The notes under the pieces are model-generated. The model was not told the DNA's origin and ran no database searches. It was given only the letters and a program-made list of their open reading frames with translations. Positions 34,401 through 47,800 of a stretch of 64,000 nucleotides of DNA are shown here, in pieces. Both the position numbers and the translations under genes were made by a program. How positions within the stretch are numbered: the stretch's first letter is position 1; each line of letters starts with the position of its first letter. The DNA is from Stichopus chloronotus. Taxonomy: Eukaryota; Echinodermata; Holothuroidea; Aspidochirotida; Stichopodidae. Location: assembly GCA_021234535.1 (NCBI GenBank), contig CM037837.1, positions 310,001-374,000 on the forward strand, given 5' to 3'.

Positions 34401-37400
34401 ACGGTACTACGCTTTGTCCGAACATTATTGCACCTAGGGCAGACGAGTACAATGTAAACTTGTGTGTTAATGGGACTCACTGAGTTCGTTCGCAAAATTC
34501 ATGATATTTTGTCACATTTGTTGGGTATTGATCATATGCTGATGGTAAATGTTTAAAGTAAGAGATTTTGAAAATCCGGACACACAAATGAAGTAACGGT
34601 GATAGGCTAATTAACGATCAAAACACTTCTTGCAAATCTGTGACCAGACACTTTTTACCATAAGGTAAGCCTACTATACTGCATGGGTAACCTCTCTTTA
34701 CATGAAACTAAAAAAAATATCTCCAATTTTCGGTTAACAGTTGGAAGAGAGATGTGATTAATGAGGCTAATAAGAAGTACTCTATTGACATGCGATGGTT
34801 TTCCTCAAACTTGTCACAAAATATAACAAGATCAACTAAATGAGTCTCTTTAAAGCCAAGCTGGCTGCTTTCTCTCTATACTGTTCTCTAGCGACGGGGA
34901 TCACTGGCAGATCCAAGTCTTTTGTTTCAGTGGCACAGCGATATTGGGGAGGGGGTCAAGATGAGCGGTAAAGAGGGAGGAATATTTTCCTATGGCTGAA
35001 CGGATTCAGAAGCGAATTGTTGAAACAAAAGTTTACAACTGGGAAGCACATTTCCACTTGTAAAAGTTCGTATCCCTTGGTATAATTCTCTTTAAAAGAA
35101 AAAAAATTAAGCATTTTTTTTTTTCATTTTTCCAACCGTTGGGTGGGCTCATCCCATTGGATCCGTCAGTAAGTGATAGACATCACAGTTGACTATTTGC
35201 TTTGTATCGAATCGGAGCGAGAAGAAGACTAGAAGACTATTTCGGAAAGAAATTAAGAGAGAGAAGAAGACTAATCGAAGGATAATATGTTTAGGATTTG
35301 TAACATTTTTTATATTGTTAAGGAAAGAGAACCACGAGTCTTAGATTTGCAAAATTGCCCGTGCGCAAATTTTGATGAATGGGATGATAATTCAGAGTGA
35401 CAAGTTTTCTTGGACACTTTTTCTTCAGTCCTTTGAAGACGGTTGGTAGCAAAACCTTCCTTAAATCTTATATACGAAATTTTCATCAGGTCCGGTGTCA
35501 GAGGGGGGGGGGGGGGGGGGAGGGGCGGTGAACACCCTAACACCTTTTTGCTCCTTAGAATTTTTCGGGTGATAAAAATATCAGAATTATGCTGCAAGTT
35601 CTGTGGGTCAGTCCAACATATTTATGTCTCCCAGTATAGAGATCAGACCAGGCTTGGTGCCTATATTTTACCATAATTGGTGAGTGTTATCCGATCATAA
35701 GTTATAACTTGAAATCGGTATAACGTACGGTTTTCTAGCCACCTGAAAGGCACTTTTCTGGGAGTGTCAGACATTACAGGCTTATTAGAAACAGGAGTGG
35801 TTACTATGTTTGGATTAATTAATGGTCACCACAACACTTCTTCGTTCTTCACGTGTTTGATCATTAAATACCGTATTTATCTTTTGGGCCGAATCCTTAT
35901 TGACGAGTATATATAGAATATGTAAAACCGTTCGTGGTAAAAAATTTCTTTACAGCACCCTCGTTTATAGTTCAAAGCCGACCGAATCGAATTCTGAATC
36001 CAACTAGGCCTACATTCATCTGTAAGTCATATCTTTGCTGGTAACTACATGAACCGTAATCAGCAAATTTCGGTATACGCAATTAACAATATCATCATAT
36101 CGAAGTTCATGGAGGTGAATTGATCTCCCGTTAATTGCACGGTATATTCGACGGCGAACCGTCCGACGGAGCAGGCAGTGCGGATGCTGGGTCTATACAG
36201 GCCTACAACTGCTCAAACAAAATATCACAGCATTGCTAGTAGCTCTTCAATCGCCACAATGATCATCCCCATTATTGTGAGAGTATTTAAACAGCAGAAG
36301 AAGAAATTGTCATACCCCTTACATTGGCTAGTATTTTGAAAGTAAGTTGACATTGGATACGAGGTTGGGTAAAATAAAATTAGCATGTACTGAAAAATAC
36401 GTAAATATGAAAATAAAGAATTACTTTTAAATGTGGTGGATTCGAAATGAATCATACCCACAATAATGGGATATAAAATGAGATTCTATGTATTACCTTT
36501 CTTATGCCATAGTAACGTTTAAAGCCTCGCTTTAAAACCTTCACTTCCCTAGACGTCCAATGTACGATTTTTCACATTCTAAGCTCCTATACGTTCGTGT
36601 GAATAGGTACGAAGGGCAAGCATAACTCGTTATTGTTGTGTGAACAGGAGGATAAAAAACGCACAACTTTGTAGTCTACGGTATCTTTGAGGGATCGTGC
36701 ATGGAAAGTCAACATAAATCTCGTCGTTTTCTTGTTGTTTGTTACATTTCTGGTCAGGTTGGAAGTCATTCGCCGCAAGGGGGATACCATGTCCCCAAAA
36801 TTAGTTTTGTAGCTTATTAGAGGAACAACTTTATGCCAACCGAATGTCTTCACAACTCAAGTTGAAGAAATCATTAACTGATATACTTCACTGGGTCTAC
36901 AGTTAATTGGTACCGTCAAATACCTTCTCCAAATGCCTTGACCCCTCCCCAATCGTTTCCAGCACCATATCTGTATTGAAAATTTGTTAATTTCACTTAA
37001 TGCTCACTTAACATGAATAGTTAACCTAAATGAACAGACAAGAAATTGATTGGGCTGGCGTCCAATCCATCAAGCTCTTATCCACCGAGTCCACGAGTTC
37101 AAATCCGGGTTCCTGGCTCTGGTGGAAGTCCAGTGTTCTCCAGACAAAGTTCAAAATTGTGAAACAAGTATTTTGATATTTAGTTTTGAACGATTTATTG
37201 CACTAAGCTTAATATGCTACTCTCAAACTGACCAAAGACTTAGAGAAATCTCATTCGGAATTGAATGAAAATATAGCCAAAAGCTGATTACAATATGCTC
37301 CCTGCAGAACCATTTCATATTTATTTAGATTCCAGTCATCACATTCTCTACATATCAAGTGAATCAGAATGAAGTAAGTTTCGGTGAGCCAACACAATGG

Positions 37401-39890
37401 CACTTGGAAATGATCAAGGTTTCCATTCGTATTGGTTTGCACTTAGTATGCTACAAATGTATTTACCATGGAAGTATACTTCAATGGTATACACGGCACC
37501 ACGAATTAGCCGGAGACCTACTGATACGGCCAAGACCCCTTCGTCACATTTCTCATCTAACATTCAGAATGGTTTCACCCCCATCGTACCTCCTTCTCTT
37601 TATAAGCATACACATGGGAAACAAGGATTCTTGGTATGTTCTTGTTAAATATTCTTAAATTTAATTATCCTGTGTTCATTTTCGGTATTACACAAACTAC
37701 ACAATGGACAGGTTTTTTTTTTTTTTTGTTGTTTCATTTTGAAGGGCAACGAATTTGTCTCAAACGGTCAAAAACTTGTTCAAAGAAAAATGTTATTACA
37801 AGTAAGAAGACCTGTCACACCTTTGCTCCCATTTTGTTATGTACCTATAGGTCGTTGAACAATATCCAAAACAAGAAAAAAAAAAGAACAATTTAAGTCA
37901 ATTTATTTGGGGGAAAACTTGAGAGAAATCGTGTTAGTCGAGTGACGTTTTCATTTTTTTTTACGTGCTTGACATTACTGTCCACACAAGCTAGGAATAG
38001 CTGTAATAATTCCGTAATACAATGTGGATGGAAAAAAATTAGTTACTTTAAACTTTGCGTTAAAACATATCTTTAACAAATTGCCATTTTCATCAAAGAT
38101 CATGAAATGAGCACGTCTTCAGCAGCATGCAGTGTTTAATCTGCAACTAGTAAAACTGCTCTGTTAATAACACACATATAATCATGGTACGTAAGCAGTA
38201 CCGTAGAAATACCCAGGCGCTGAAGTTCGATCCATACGTGAAAGTAACTACGACAGGAATGCTGGTACAACGTGAAGCCCTCATTCAAAAAAGGGGGTCA
38301 GGTTTTAAAGTTTGGCTGGTACGTCGTCAATCGAAGATATCACTGCGAAAGTGAAAAAAAACGATGAAAATCCTTCTGATGTTGCAAGTAAAAGTTTATG
38401 AAAAAAAAAAGACCCTGTAAGTACATCCATGTTCATCGTCACGAGATGGTCGATGGTCGCAGTAACAGAAACAGAGAAGCTGGGGACAGTTGACTTTGAT
38501 AGTGGTGTAGTCAGGGTTTACCTCACCTGGGAAGGTGATTAAACTCAATTCCAGTCAGTTATGGAGTAAACAAGTCAAAACTTTGCAGAAAATTGTTGAG
38601 TTACTAAGAATAAAATGAGCAAGTTAAAATTTTGAAATAAAGTTGAATTTTTCAAAAAAAACGCAACTGAACAATTGACAGTTTTTCTGTTTTTTATATT
38701 TTTTTCTTGTTGTCAAAAACATTGTGGAAAAGAAATTGTCAGCTTATTTGGCAAAGACATTTCCATGTTGATATCACTTGTGAGCCTCCGTATTAGACGC
38801 AGACGAAATCGAATGTTGAACAAAAGGCACACATGTCGTTCTTTGTCCTCTTTTGTTTCCCTATTTAGCAGGCCATAACAAATTATCAGTACACAAACAA
38901 AAGCAGCAGCTGGGAAACTGTGTCGATTTTCAGATATTTCTTTTTGGTGCGCATTATGGTTCATGAGGCCAATATACTTGACTGACATTCCCATGTAACG
39001 AACTGATTTAATATTTTTGTAACTAACTGCCCACTAACAATTGTGCAGGGTAGAAACATTTTTGTCGACGTGCATGTGCAGCCTATTCATGCAGTTTACA
39101 CTATACTGTTTATGTGCTCACTGTCTTTAGCTGTGAATTTGAGAAGGATCCTCTGGCTTGTATGTTTATGTACAGTGGTAGATCGAGGAAGACGGGGGAG
39201 GGGTGGGGGGAAGTGTATCCCAACAATTTGTTATGAACAAATTTTATCAACATTATTATCAACAAATTTTACATATGTATATATATATATATAAACAGTT
39301 AAAGGCCCTCCTTCAAGACAAGCTACTGAATTTAAAACCGTACTGTTCGTTTCAGAGTGCTCTTGTAACGTTTCGTCAGTGCAGGGGAGTCTATTGGAGC
39401 ATGGCCAACTGAGAGGACATTCTGCGACAGGACTAACCAAGCGAAGTGCTCTCATAAGCTGGCGTGGAGCTACAAGAAACTTTTGGCTTTACAAACCTCC
39501 AGGATAGCTAGGAAAAGGGCACTTCGCAGGTGTCCTTAACTGCATGCTCCCAGCCATGAAATAAAAATCTCATGTTAGTAATTTCCCAGTTAATGAGGAA
39601 AATATCAATTGTCTACGAAACAATGATAATAACTTGGATTCTTTTATCTCGAATATTTTAACCGAAGTAAATCGGTTCCTCTTGCTCAGAGGTAGCACGT
39701 TAACCTTTAAAACAATCGGAAGATCGGCGGAGGCCAAAAGGCTTAAGATCTCCTTCATCCAGTGTTAGGGTTTCTATATGTATATGGAACCCTATCTAGC
39801 CTATCTGTGGGGAGCGCCACCATTCAGCGAACGAGAAAATTTCGCCTAGATTGCCGGAAATCGACCTGTTCAGGCTCAGCAAGTGCTCTC
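31480..39890. other. No gene recognised
   Basis: Only short unrelated open frames. Homopolymer G/C runs occur near 31624, 33569-33585 and 35503-35520. No pair of exons with matching phases or known protein motifs was found. Confidence 0.45.
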
Positions 39891-39894
39891 CTGG

Positions 39895-40660
39895 CAGTGG
39901 CGTAACGACCGGGATGTGGGGAAGGGGCGGGAGACCCCTGGAAATTGTTTTTCCCAAGCTTGCCGCAATGAAATTCGAAGAGAAATTAAAAAAAAAAATA
40001 CAGGGCAAAATTTGGAAAAGACAAAAACTACTATAGGCTTAGCATAAATTAGTTTGATACTGATAAATAGTCATGGTCAAAATCAAAGGAGAACTAAGCA
40101 ATTGAAATGATAACTGAACGAAAGTGGTAAAGCGACCATGTTATATCAATTTCTTGTTTTGTTTTTGACCACCACATTGTGTGATCAACATGGTTGATGT
40201 GCAACCAGGGAGGTGCAGTTAGGAATTACACTCACTGAACGTGCAACACAGTGATATGTAGGCCTAGTGGTGAACGTGAAATTTTCATGACCGACCTATA
40301 CACTAAAACCCTACCAGCCCATCTTTTGGCATGCAGCATAAATGATGATTACATGTTGATATCCATAAATGAATTGCACATCTATGAAATTCTCTCACGA
40401 TCCCCTCTACACCATTCGTGGTGGAAATGTAAATTTCCGAATCAAAAAAATCTGTATGTTCAAAAAATGCCATTTTTTCCTGCAAGCCGAAGGGCAGTTT
40501 TACCCCCAAATTTGCATCATTGCATGCTACGCGCCAACCGATAGCGGCGTTTCGCTAAGATAGTGTCATTACTGCCTGTCCCCCACGTCAACCCTTTGCC
40601 GACGCTTTGTCACCCTTTAGCCCAGCCCAGTCCCGATGCAAAAGTCTGGTTATGCCACTG
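39895..40660. mobile_element. Candidate hAT-like element with CAGTGGCRTAAC ends
   Basis: The left end cagtggcgtaacgac and right end gttatgccactg are inverted copies over about 12 bases. The flanking octamers tctcctgg and gcacctgg share only their last five bases, so the target duplication is weak. There is no transposase. Confidence 0.4.
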
Positions 40661-41388
40661 GCACCTGGAGATGTATCTTCTTGGATGAAAACAAAAACCG
40701 CTCTCCTTTACATTCTTGTACAAATCCCACTATAATTTACATAAAAATTAAATCAAGTCAAAATTAGTTGGGGAAAGAATTTCACGGTAATCATATCGGT
40801 TCATTGTTCGGTGATAGGCCTAATATTTTCCTTTCACTAACAATATCCCGTAAATTAGCTTGTTCACTTTTTTTAGTCCTCATTCCGATCGTTAACCTCG
40901 ATTACTACCAGAATTAACCCAACTGTCTATTTTCATCCCCGACTTGAGCGGTGGTGGGGCATTCCCCCACGGGTACACCACTGGTCAGCGGTTGACTTTG
41001 GAAGTGTCAGATTCTGACTGCAGAGAAGGAACAGTTACAGTAGTCATTGCACACGAGGAAATGAGAAACACATCCTTACGAGCTATGATTTAATTCAGGT
41101 TCTGTAAGTTTGAAGGAAAGTAGCCTATTACGTTAATTCACGTTGTATTGGCTACACGCCCATTGGCCACGTATATTCGTCTTCGAGGAGCTGATCTTGC
41201 ACGCTCAAATGAAATATAGGCTCCTACATTGCAAATGTCACTAAGTATACGTGTACTACAGCAATGCTTTTCTCATGGTTTCTACAACACTGAGCACGTT
41301 GCTTCTTTATGACTGCTCAAACGAGACTGGTAATTGTTTGCTTGATATCTCTTTACGACCATGCCCGGCAGTAGAGAGAAAATTCAGC
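40661..41388. other. No gene recognised
   Basis: AT-rich intergenic sequence without a coding exon or clear repeat border. Confidence 0.4.
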
Positions 41389-41697
41389 AATTTTGAAAAC
41401 CTTGAATCATCTCATAATTGAGACTTATGCAACATATCTTTATTTCATGTATTCATATGCTTTCCACTGGTGGATCTCTCAGAGGAAGAGGGGGGGGGGG
41501 GGTACGCAGACTTTTTTGCTCTTCAAGTGTTTTCTTCTCGCAATTTTTAAAACCTTGAATCATCGCATAATTGAGACTGATGCAACATATCTTCATTTCT
41601 TATGTTTTCCACTGGTGGATCTCTGAGAGGGAGGGGGGGGGGGGGAGGGGTAACGCAGACATTTTTGCTCTTGAAGTGTTTTCTTCTCACACTAGCA
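41389..41697 (+). repeat. Tandem duplication of about 155 bp with internal poly-G
   Basis: Two adjacent units share aaccttgaatcatc, ataattgagact, ttttccactggtggatctct, then a poly-G run, then gcagac and tttttgctctt.aagtgttt. The poly-G tract differs in length and interruptions between the units. Confidence 0.85.
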
Positions 41698-41699
41698 AA

Positions 41700-44600
41700 A
41701 AAAAAAACAAAAAAAAAACAAAGTTTTACATTACAGAGAGTGAATTTAAAGGAGATTTTGCTTACCCCCATCCAGTATCGATCAATCCGCTAGCCTGTAA
41801 AACCCAAGCCATGTGTAGTGCAATTTACGGCAATATATGTTACTGGTAACATATCTTGCCCGCCCAGAAACACCAACAGTACAGAGAATGTGACTACATA
41901 CAGTACGAATCTCATATAGCAACTCCCTGCCCTTATTGCAGGCATGCCTGCGTGACAGCCAGGCCAGGGTGATGACTACTCTGGCATTTTTAATAACTTT
42001 CTGCTTGATTTAAAGTTTTTAACGGCATTCATTCCAAAAGGTCACAAGACATGAGACCTCTGTTTCAAGGGAAGTTTCATGCAGCATAGAACACTACCAA
42101 CAGTTTCCGGTGGTCTGGGGGTAGAGCCAACTTCTTGTTCTCTAGGCTTGGATAGTCCCGACTGCGTCCCTCACAATGTTGCACCCCTCTCAAAAAAGCC
42201 ATGATTCGCTCCTCGTTCAAGAAGCGGTTCCGAAATTGCTATACCCGAATCTAACTTGTGTTTCAAGGACGTACATTGTACCTGCAACAAAATTCAGCAC
42301 TGTATGCACCACACAACAAACACTTCAGTGCCATGCCTGTGGGTAAGATATATGGCGTTATTCTCCTAGTCCTCCCAGAATTTCCGTGATGTGCTAAAAT
42401 TATTTCTCTAGAGCACTCTTTTCTGCATGATAGAACATGAGGTGACATCAAATCATACCACCATGGTTAGGCTTTGTTTCTTCCATGAAACCTCATCATG
42501 TGAGGATTTGCTACATTATTACAGGCTAAGCAAAATGTAGTATCATGACTTCAAAACAAACTCACAGCCTAAAAATGAAAGTTACATTTTTCACGTACCC
42601 AGCAACTTGTGGATGGCAGGTACTTGGGACCAAATTTTGGACCTGTTGTAAAATAAGTGACTGACCGATTCTCTCATGCGAAGTGTAATGTGTCTGGCTT
42701 TATCTTTGTCAGAACTGTGGTGAAAAACACTTCAATGAATGCAGAATTTCCATGACTGTGGTAAACACTTATAATAAATGAGAGAGATTTTATTCCCCAA
42801 AGTGTATTTTTCAAAAATACTGTACAAAGTACATGTTCAGAAATGATGAAAACTAGACAGCGCAGGTGTGTTAAATGTTAACATAAACATAAACATTATC
42901 TTGTAAAAATGTTTCCAAAAATATTAAAATCTTGCAATGAAATGGATGAAATGTTTTAAAGGAGTCACACACAATGAACACATTATCTCTGAAAATGTCT
43001 TTCTCTTCAAAACACCATACTGTTTAAATATTAAGAGTTATTAATATATGATGAAATGCATTTACGATGTAAAGTATCAAGAAATGTTTTAATTTACAGC
43101 AGGGCAGAACAATCTCGATGTAATGTTTATTTGTACAGGTACACATTAATTTTTTTGTACACATTAATTTTTTAAAAATGTAAATGTACTTTTATATATC
43201 TGTGTAGTCCAGATGTAACATAAAAAATCATCAAACTTGTTAACTTTTGTCTGTTCATTAAATTGACATGCTAATGTTCACATTGTAATGTACACATTTA
43301 ATGAACAGATGTAACATGCAACAAAAATTACATAATGCTAATGGCCAGATATTAACACAAGGAACTTTTAGAAATCATCAAAACACATTGGAGTGCATAC
43401 TGTAATTTATATACCATGTGCAGCTTACATGTGGTTGTTCCACACTGAAGGGCAGTAATGCATTACCTCACATACTTACTGAAATGTTTTCACACCTTAG
43501 AATGCGCTACATTTTTAAAAATCACTGCACTATGTTAACCAATATGATTACATCATATTCGGTAGTATCTTTTCCACATGGTATTTAGAGTGTTGGGTGA
43601 TTTCATTACCTCATTAAAGACTAATTCCAGAGAGAAATATGACAAACTGTTAAATCATAGGTATCTTCCTTAAACTGCCGTCATAGCAGTGTGAGGTCAG
43701 CCACGTAGCATGGTTAGACTCGAAAGACAAACAAAAGCATCTTAGTAGCCCAATTCTGGATGTACTGTCACCTAAGGAGGACAGCACTCCAGCAAACTCA
43801 GGCGTGGAACGAGAGATAATGAGATGATGAGTGGTGACCAATTTGTCTAAGCTGCTGATAGACTTGTATGCATGACGTACACGTAAAGCGATCTGGGCAA
43901 GCATCCCCTTGAACTTTTGCTCATGGATTTTCTACAGTTACCATGGATACATTGGCTCCATAATGACTTTTACCATACAAAAGATACAATGGGCTTGTTT
44001 CACCTAATGTCTAGTTCACCTGCCGACTGATTACAAGATAAGTTCAAGGTTCCCTCAATATATCATGATGATCATCAGACGTGAACATCCATGTTCACTA
44101 AAAGAAAATCAAGTCTTCAGTTTTTACTTGATATGTTCTACGTATGTAAAATCAGTAAGTGTCAAACCTTTAGCTCAGTATACATGACAGAACGCTTTTG
44201 AAAGCTGAATACACTCAAAAAAAGAATGAAGTATCTAGCCAAGAAAGACCTTCAAAGCAACACATACTCTTTTAACCATGGTTTTCTCAAAACAAAAGTC
44301 AAAGTACACAATGTAAATTGCATCACTGTCTCGACATATATTTAAAAGTTTGTACACATGAACCTTTTCTGGCAAACTTAAAATCCATGAGCTTATAAAA
44401 AAAAGTGAAGCAAAGCAAAAAAAAAAAGGAGAGAAAAAAATGAAACTCATGTTGTAATTTGCGCAATAATAACAAGTAAAAACAGAACTTTACATCTTAA
44501 AAAGATACAATATGATGCCAATAGTAAAGGCATTAAGTGTCACTAATAGTTGACTCAAAGCAATACATTCCTCTTCATTCTCTGTGAAGAACACAACCAC

Positions 44601-44746
44601 AGTATTTATCCACATCTTGAATTTTCCAGTCACAACCCTCTAAGATTTGCAACGGAAATAACATTGTGCACAAAACAGTTTTTCCCTAAATAGAAACACT
44701 CGGTTTCGAGTCACTGAAAGACCTTAGTTCGGCCAGAGAATTTTTT
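41700..44746. other. No gene recognised; may include DCTPP1 3' flanking sequence
   Basis: AT-rich DNA. A hairpin is formed by ctgttcattaaat at 43251-43263 and atttaatgaacag at 43296-43308. No protein-coding exon was identified. Confidence 0.4.
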
Positions 44747-44752
44747 TTTATT
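44747..44752 (-). terminator. DCTPP1: Candidate poly(A) signal for DCTPP1
   Basis: TTTATT on the plus strand (AATAAA on the minus strand) lies about 83 bases past the DCTPP1 stop codon, inside a T-rich tract. It would give a short 3' UTR. More such hexamers occur farther left (for example near 43125), so a longer UTR is possible. Confidence 0.4.
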
Positions 44753-44834
44753 AAAAAGTTATCAGTCCCACGCCAGCCATCACCATGGCAACATCATTTT
44801 TCAGACGAACCAGATTAACAAACCTCACTGTCAT

Positions 44835-47800
44835 TCATTCGTATTCGTTGTACTTTTTGTTGGAGCCATGAACCTTCTCAACGGGGGATTTCTTCCTGTT
44901 CAAGGCTATCTTCTCAAGTGCAGCTTTTGGCAAGTCGATGTGACATTTCTCTGAGAGTCTGACCAAATATATCAACACATCACTCAATTCTTGTTCCAAA
45001 TGCTTCTTATCTTTTTCAGACCAATCTGTGAAAATATGGATTTCAAAGGAAATTTGCAATAGCACCACAAAATAGCACTACTTATTCACAGTTTCATCTT
45101 CACCTCTGCCCGAGTTCTATTAAATCAACTTTTGGTGGGAAATGTGTTCCCATGTCCATACATCCTGTCAATCTTTTCCTCCAAGATGCATAAGCGCACA
45201 TCGTGCAAAAGCCTGGTAGTGCCATGCAAACAAAAATTAATTTGTAGTTACCAAAAGTCATTAATTTGTTTTTATTGCTGATGTCTAAAAACAAATTAAA
45301 TATAATTTTTATTTGCATGGCACTAGTAAACTTTTGTACACTTCAGTTATTCAGCACTGCAAACAATTACGCTAGCTACCCAAACATGCTTGTATAGAAT
45401 ACGAGAATCTCATCTCGGTCTTCGGCACTATGGACTTGGGGACTCCTTTGTCCTTTCTGAGATTGTGAAACGCCAGCCAAGAGGGTAGAACGGTATGATC
45501 ACATCACCTACAGAACCGAACTTCTAGATACAAAGCTTATGGTAATCAGTAGTTTTCCTTTCAGTTGCCCTCTGCTTGTGGAATGTCCCCCCCCCAACGA
45601 GCCTTTGATATATTGATCAACCTGAACATTTAAGACATCGTCTCAAGATCTTTTTTCCTCTTGCTATTTATGTTTTGTTTTCCTTACCAGCACAACAAAT
45701 TAAGCAATATTCGTTGAATTCTGCCCCATTTAAGACTTACCACTATCATTACTACAACCACTGCTCTTGTAAATCACAACAAAGCATCCAATCAATTAAT
45801 CAATTCCTCCATCCATCAACCAGTCGATCAATCAATTGATGATCAATCAATCAAGCCAATCTATGATTAACTCAATCAATAAAAGCATCAATCAATCAGT
45901 CAATGTAACCAAAGACACTGTAGGAATTTGCTGCTTGCCAACAATGAGGCAGTTTCATAGTTTTTTAAAATCTCTTCCAATACTCTTCACAATTTTGCTT
46001 ATCAATTGAAACTACACCTTACAATTTATGCATTACAGTAATAAAAGTCTTTGAATGTTGACTTATGATAACTCAGTGTCACAATCATGTGACACAATTA
46101 TGCAGAAAACAAACAAACAAACACACACACACACCTGGAAGTGCTTCCTTCACTTCTCCTTTCCATTGACTGTAAGAGATGAGAAACAAATGGTTGTCAA
46201 AACAACTAGAAAAATGGCAGTTCAGACAACTTGATCAATGACACAGATACTGTAGTTGCCAAGGCAATACAATGAAAGACAAACGGTTGTCAAGGCAAAC
46301 TTCATAAAACTTTAACTTAGAAAGAAAATAATAATAACGAGACGAGTGATTCTAATATCAGTCATGCTTATCAAGACAATCATTTATTTTATAACTGCAA
46401 CATTCGAGCGATCAAACAGACATTTTTGTCTTTGTTTCTACAAGTTTTGACGAAAACATGACATGAACTGTCAACACAGGGATCGGAGTGGACCCTCAGT
46501 AGTTTAAGTGTGCATGAGTGCATGAGCATAGCTAAGCTAGGTGATGGGTGAATGAAGCAAATACGAAAATGCTGGAAACCCTGCTTCATTCATGGTTACA
46601 ATTTATACAATCTGCTGCTTCTATTTCTCTGGTTTTGTCGAACCTAAATAATCCCCCAACCGCTGCATGTCTTTACACCATTTTAGTGTATTTTATAGTT
46701 TTATACCATCTATATTTCAGAGATTCTCCCATGCCACTTCCACTGTTTAGCCCCTTACAAGCACTTTTCACAAATGCTGCATTAACTCACATCTCTCTTT
46801 CCAATAAATCATTATCGACTTAACTTTACTCGCATTTGTTATACCTGCAAGAATTCACTGGATTAAGTTTTGTGATAAAATTTCATTGGAACTTTGGTCA
46901 CACACTTGAAAAATCATCAAAAATGCTCAAATTTATGAATGGACTCACAATAATTCAGCAACTTCTCCGACTTCTCCAACCTACCAGGAAAATTAAAAAA
47001 AAAAAATTGAGAGAAATGTCATATTCTCCTTGCATATCTGAGATATTTTGTCTTTTTGCATCTTTACAGTGGGCAGAGCAATGAAAGTTTTACACACTGT
47101 GACTACTGAAAAGTGAAAACCTTGCAATTATGGATATAAGGAAGGACCTTATTTACTTGTGAAAAACTTGGACTATCAACAATTTTAACCAGATTAGTGT
47201 CGCATATCTTATGATACAAGAGGTGAATTTTTACCAATGGAATACTGTAGGAGGACACTGATGAACTTGTATTACCTACTGGATTATTACTTAAGTTTAC
47301 GATGTAGCATGTAATACCATAGATTACGCTGTAGAATGTAACATCATGGCTTAGCCTTATGATGTATAACATGCAATACATTGGTTTGGACTTATAGATG
47401 TAGCATGTGGCTTAGCCTCTCATGATGCAGCATGTAATACCATGGTCTAGTCCTATTATGTAGCATGTAATACCACGGTTTACAATGTAGCATGTAACAC
47501 TATGGCTTATGATGTACCATGATGGATAGTCTTATGACTTTAAGTGTAATACTACGCCCACAGTGCTACAATATAGCATGTAATACAACAGTTTAAGATG
47601 CAGCATGTAACACCATGGCATACATAAATGATGTAACAACATGGCTTAGTCTTATGATGTAGCATGTAGCATGCCATCCCATTGCTTAGCCTCATAAATG
47701 ATGTAGCATGTAGTAGCATAGCTTAATTATGATGTGACATGTAATACCATGGCATACACAATGTTGCATGTAACAACATGGCCTAGTCTTATGATGTAGC

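Noticed and set aside
40369..40563. Frame containing ICIIACYAPTDSG, similar to the YAPT motif of LINE endonucleases
   Set aside because: Only one short motif matches, the frame stops a few codons later, and no reverse transcriptase or flanking endonuclease motifs are present. Probably chance inside a TIR element.
45100..45318. 72-codon minus-strand frame in the last DCTPP1 intron
   Set aside because: It runs across a hairpin repeat and has no conserved motif or usable splice phase.
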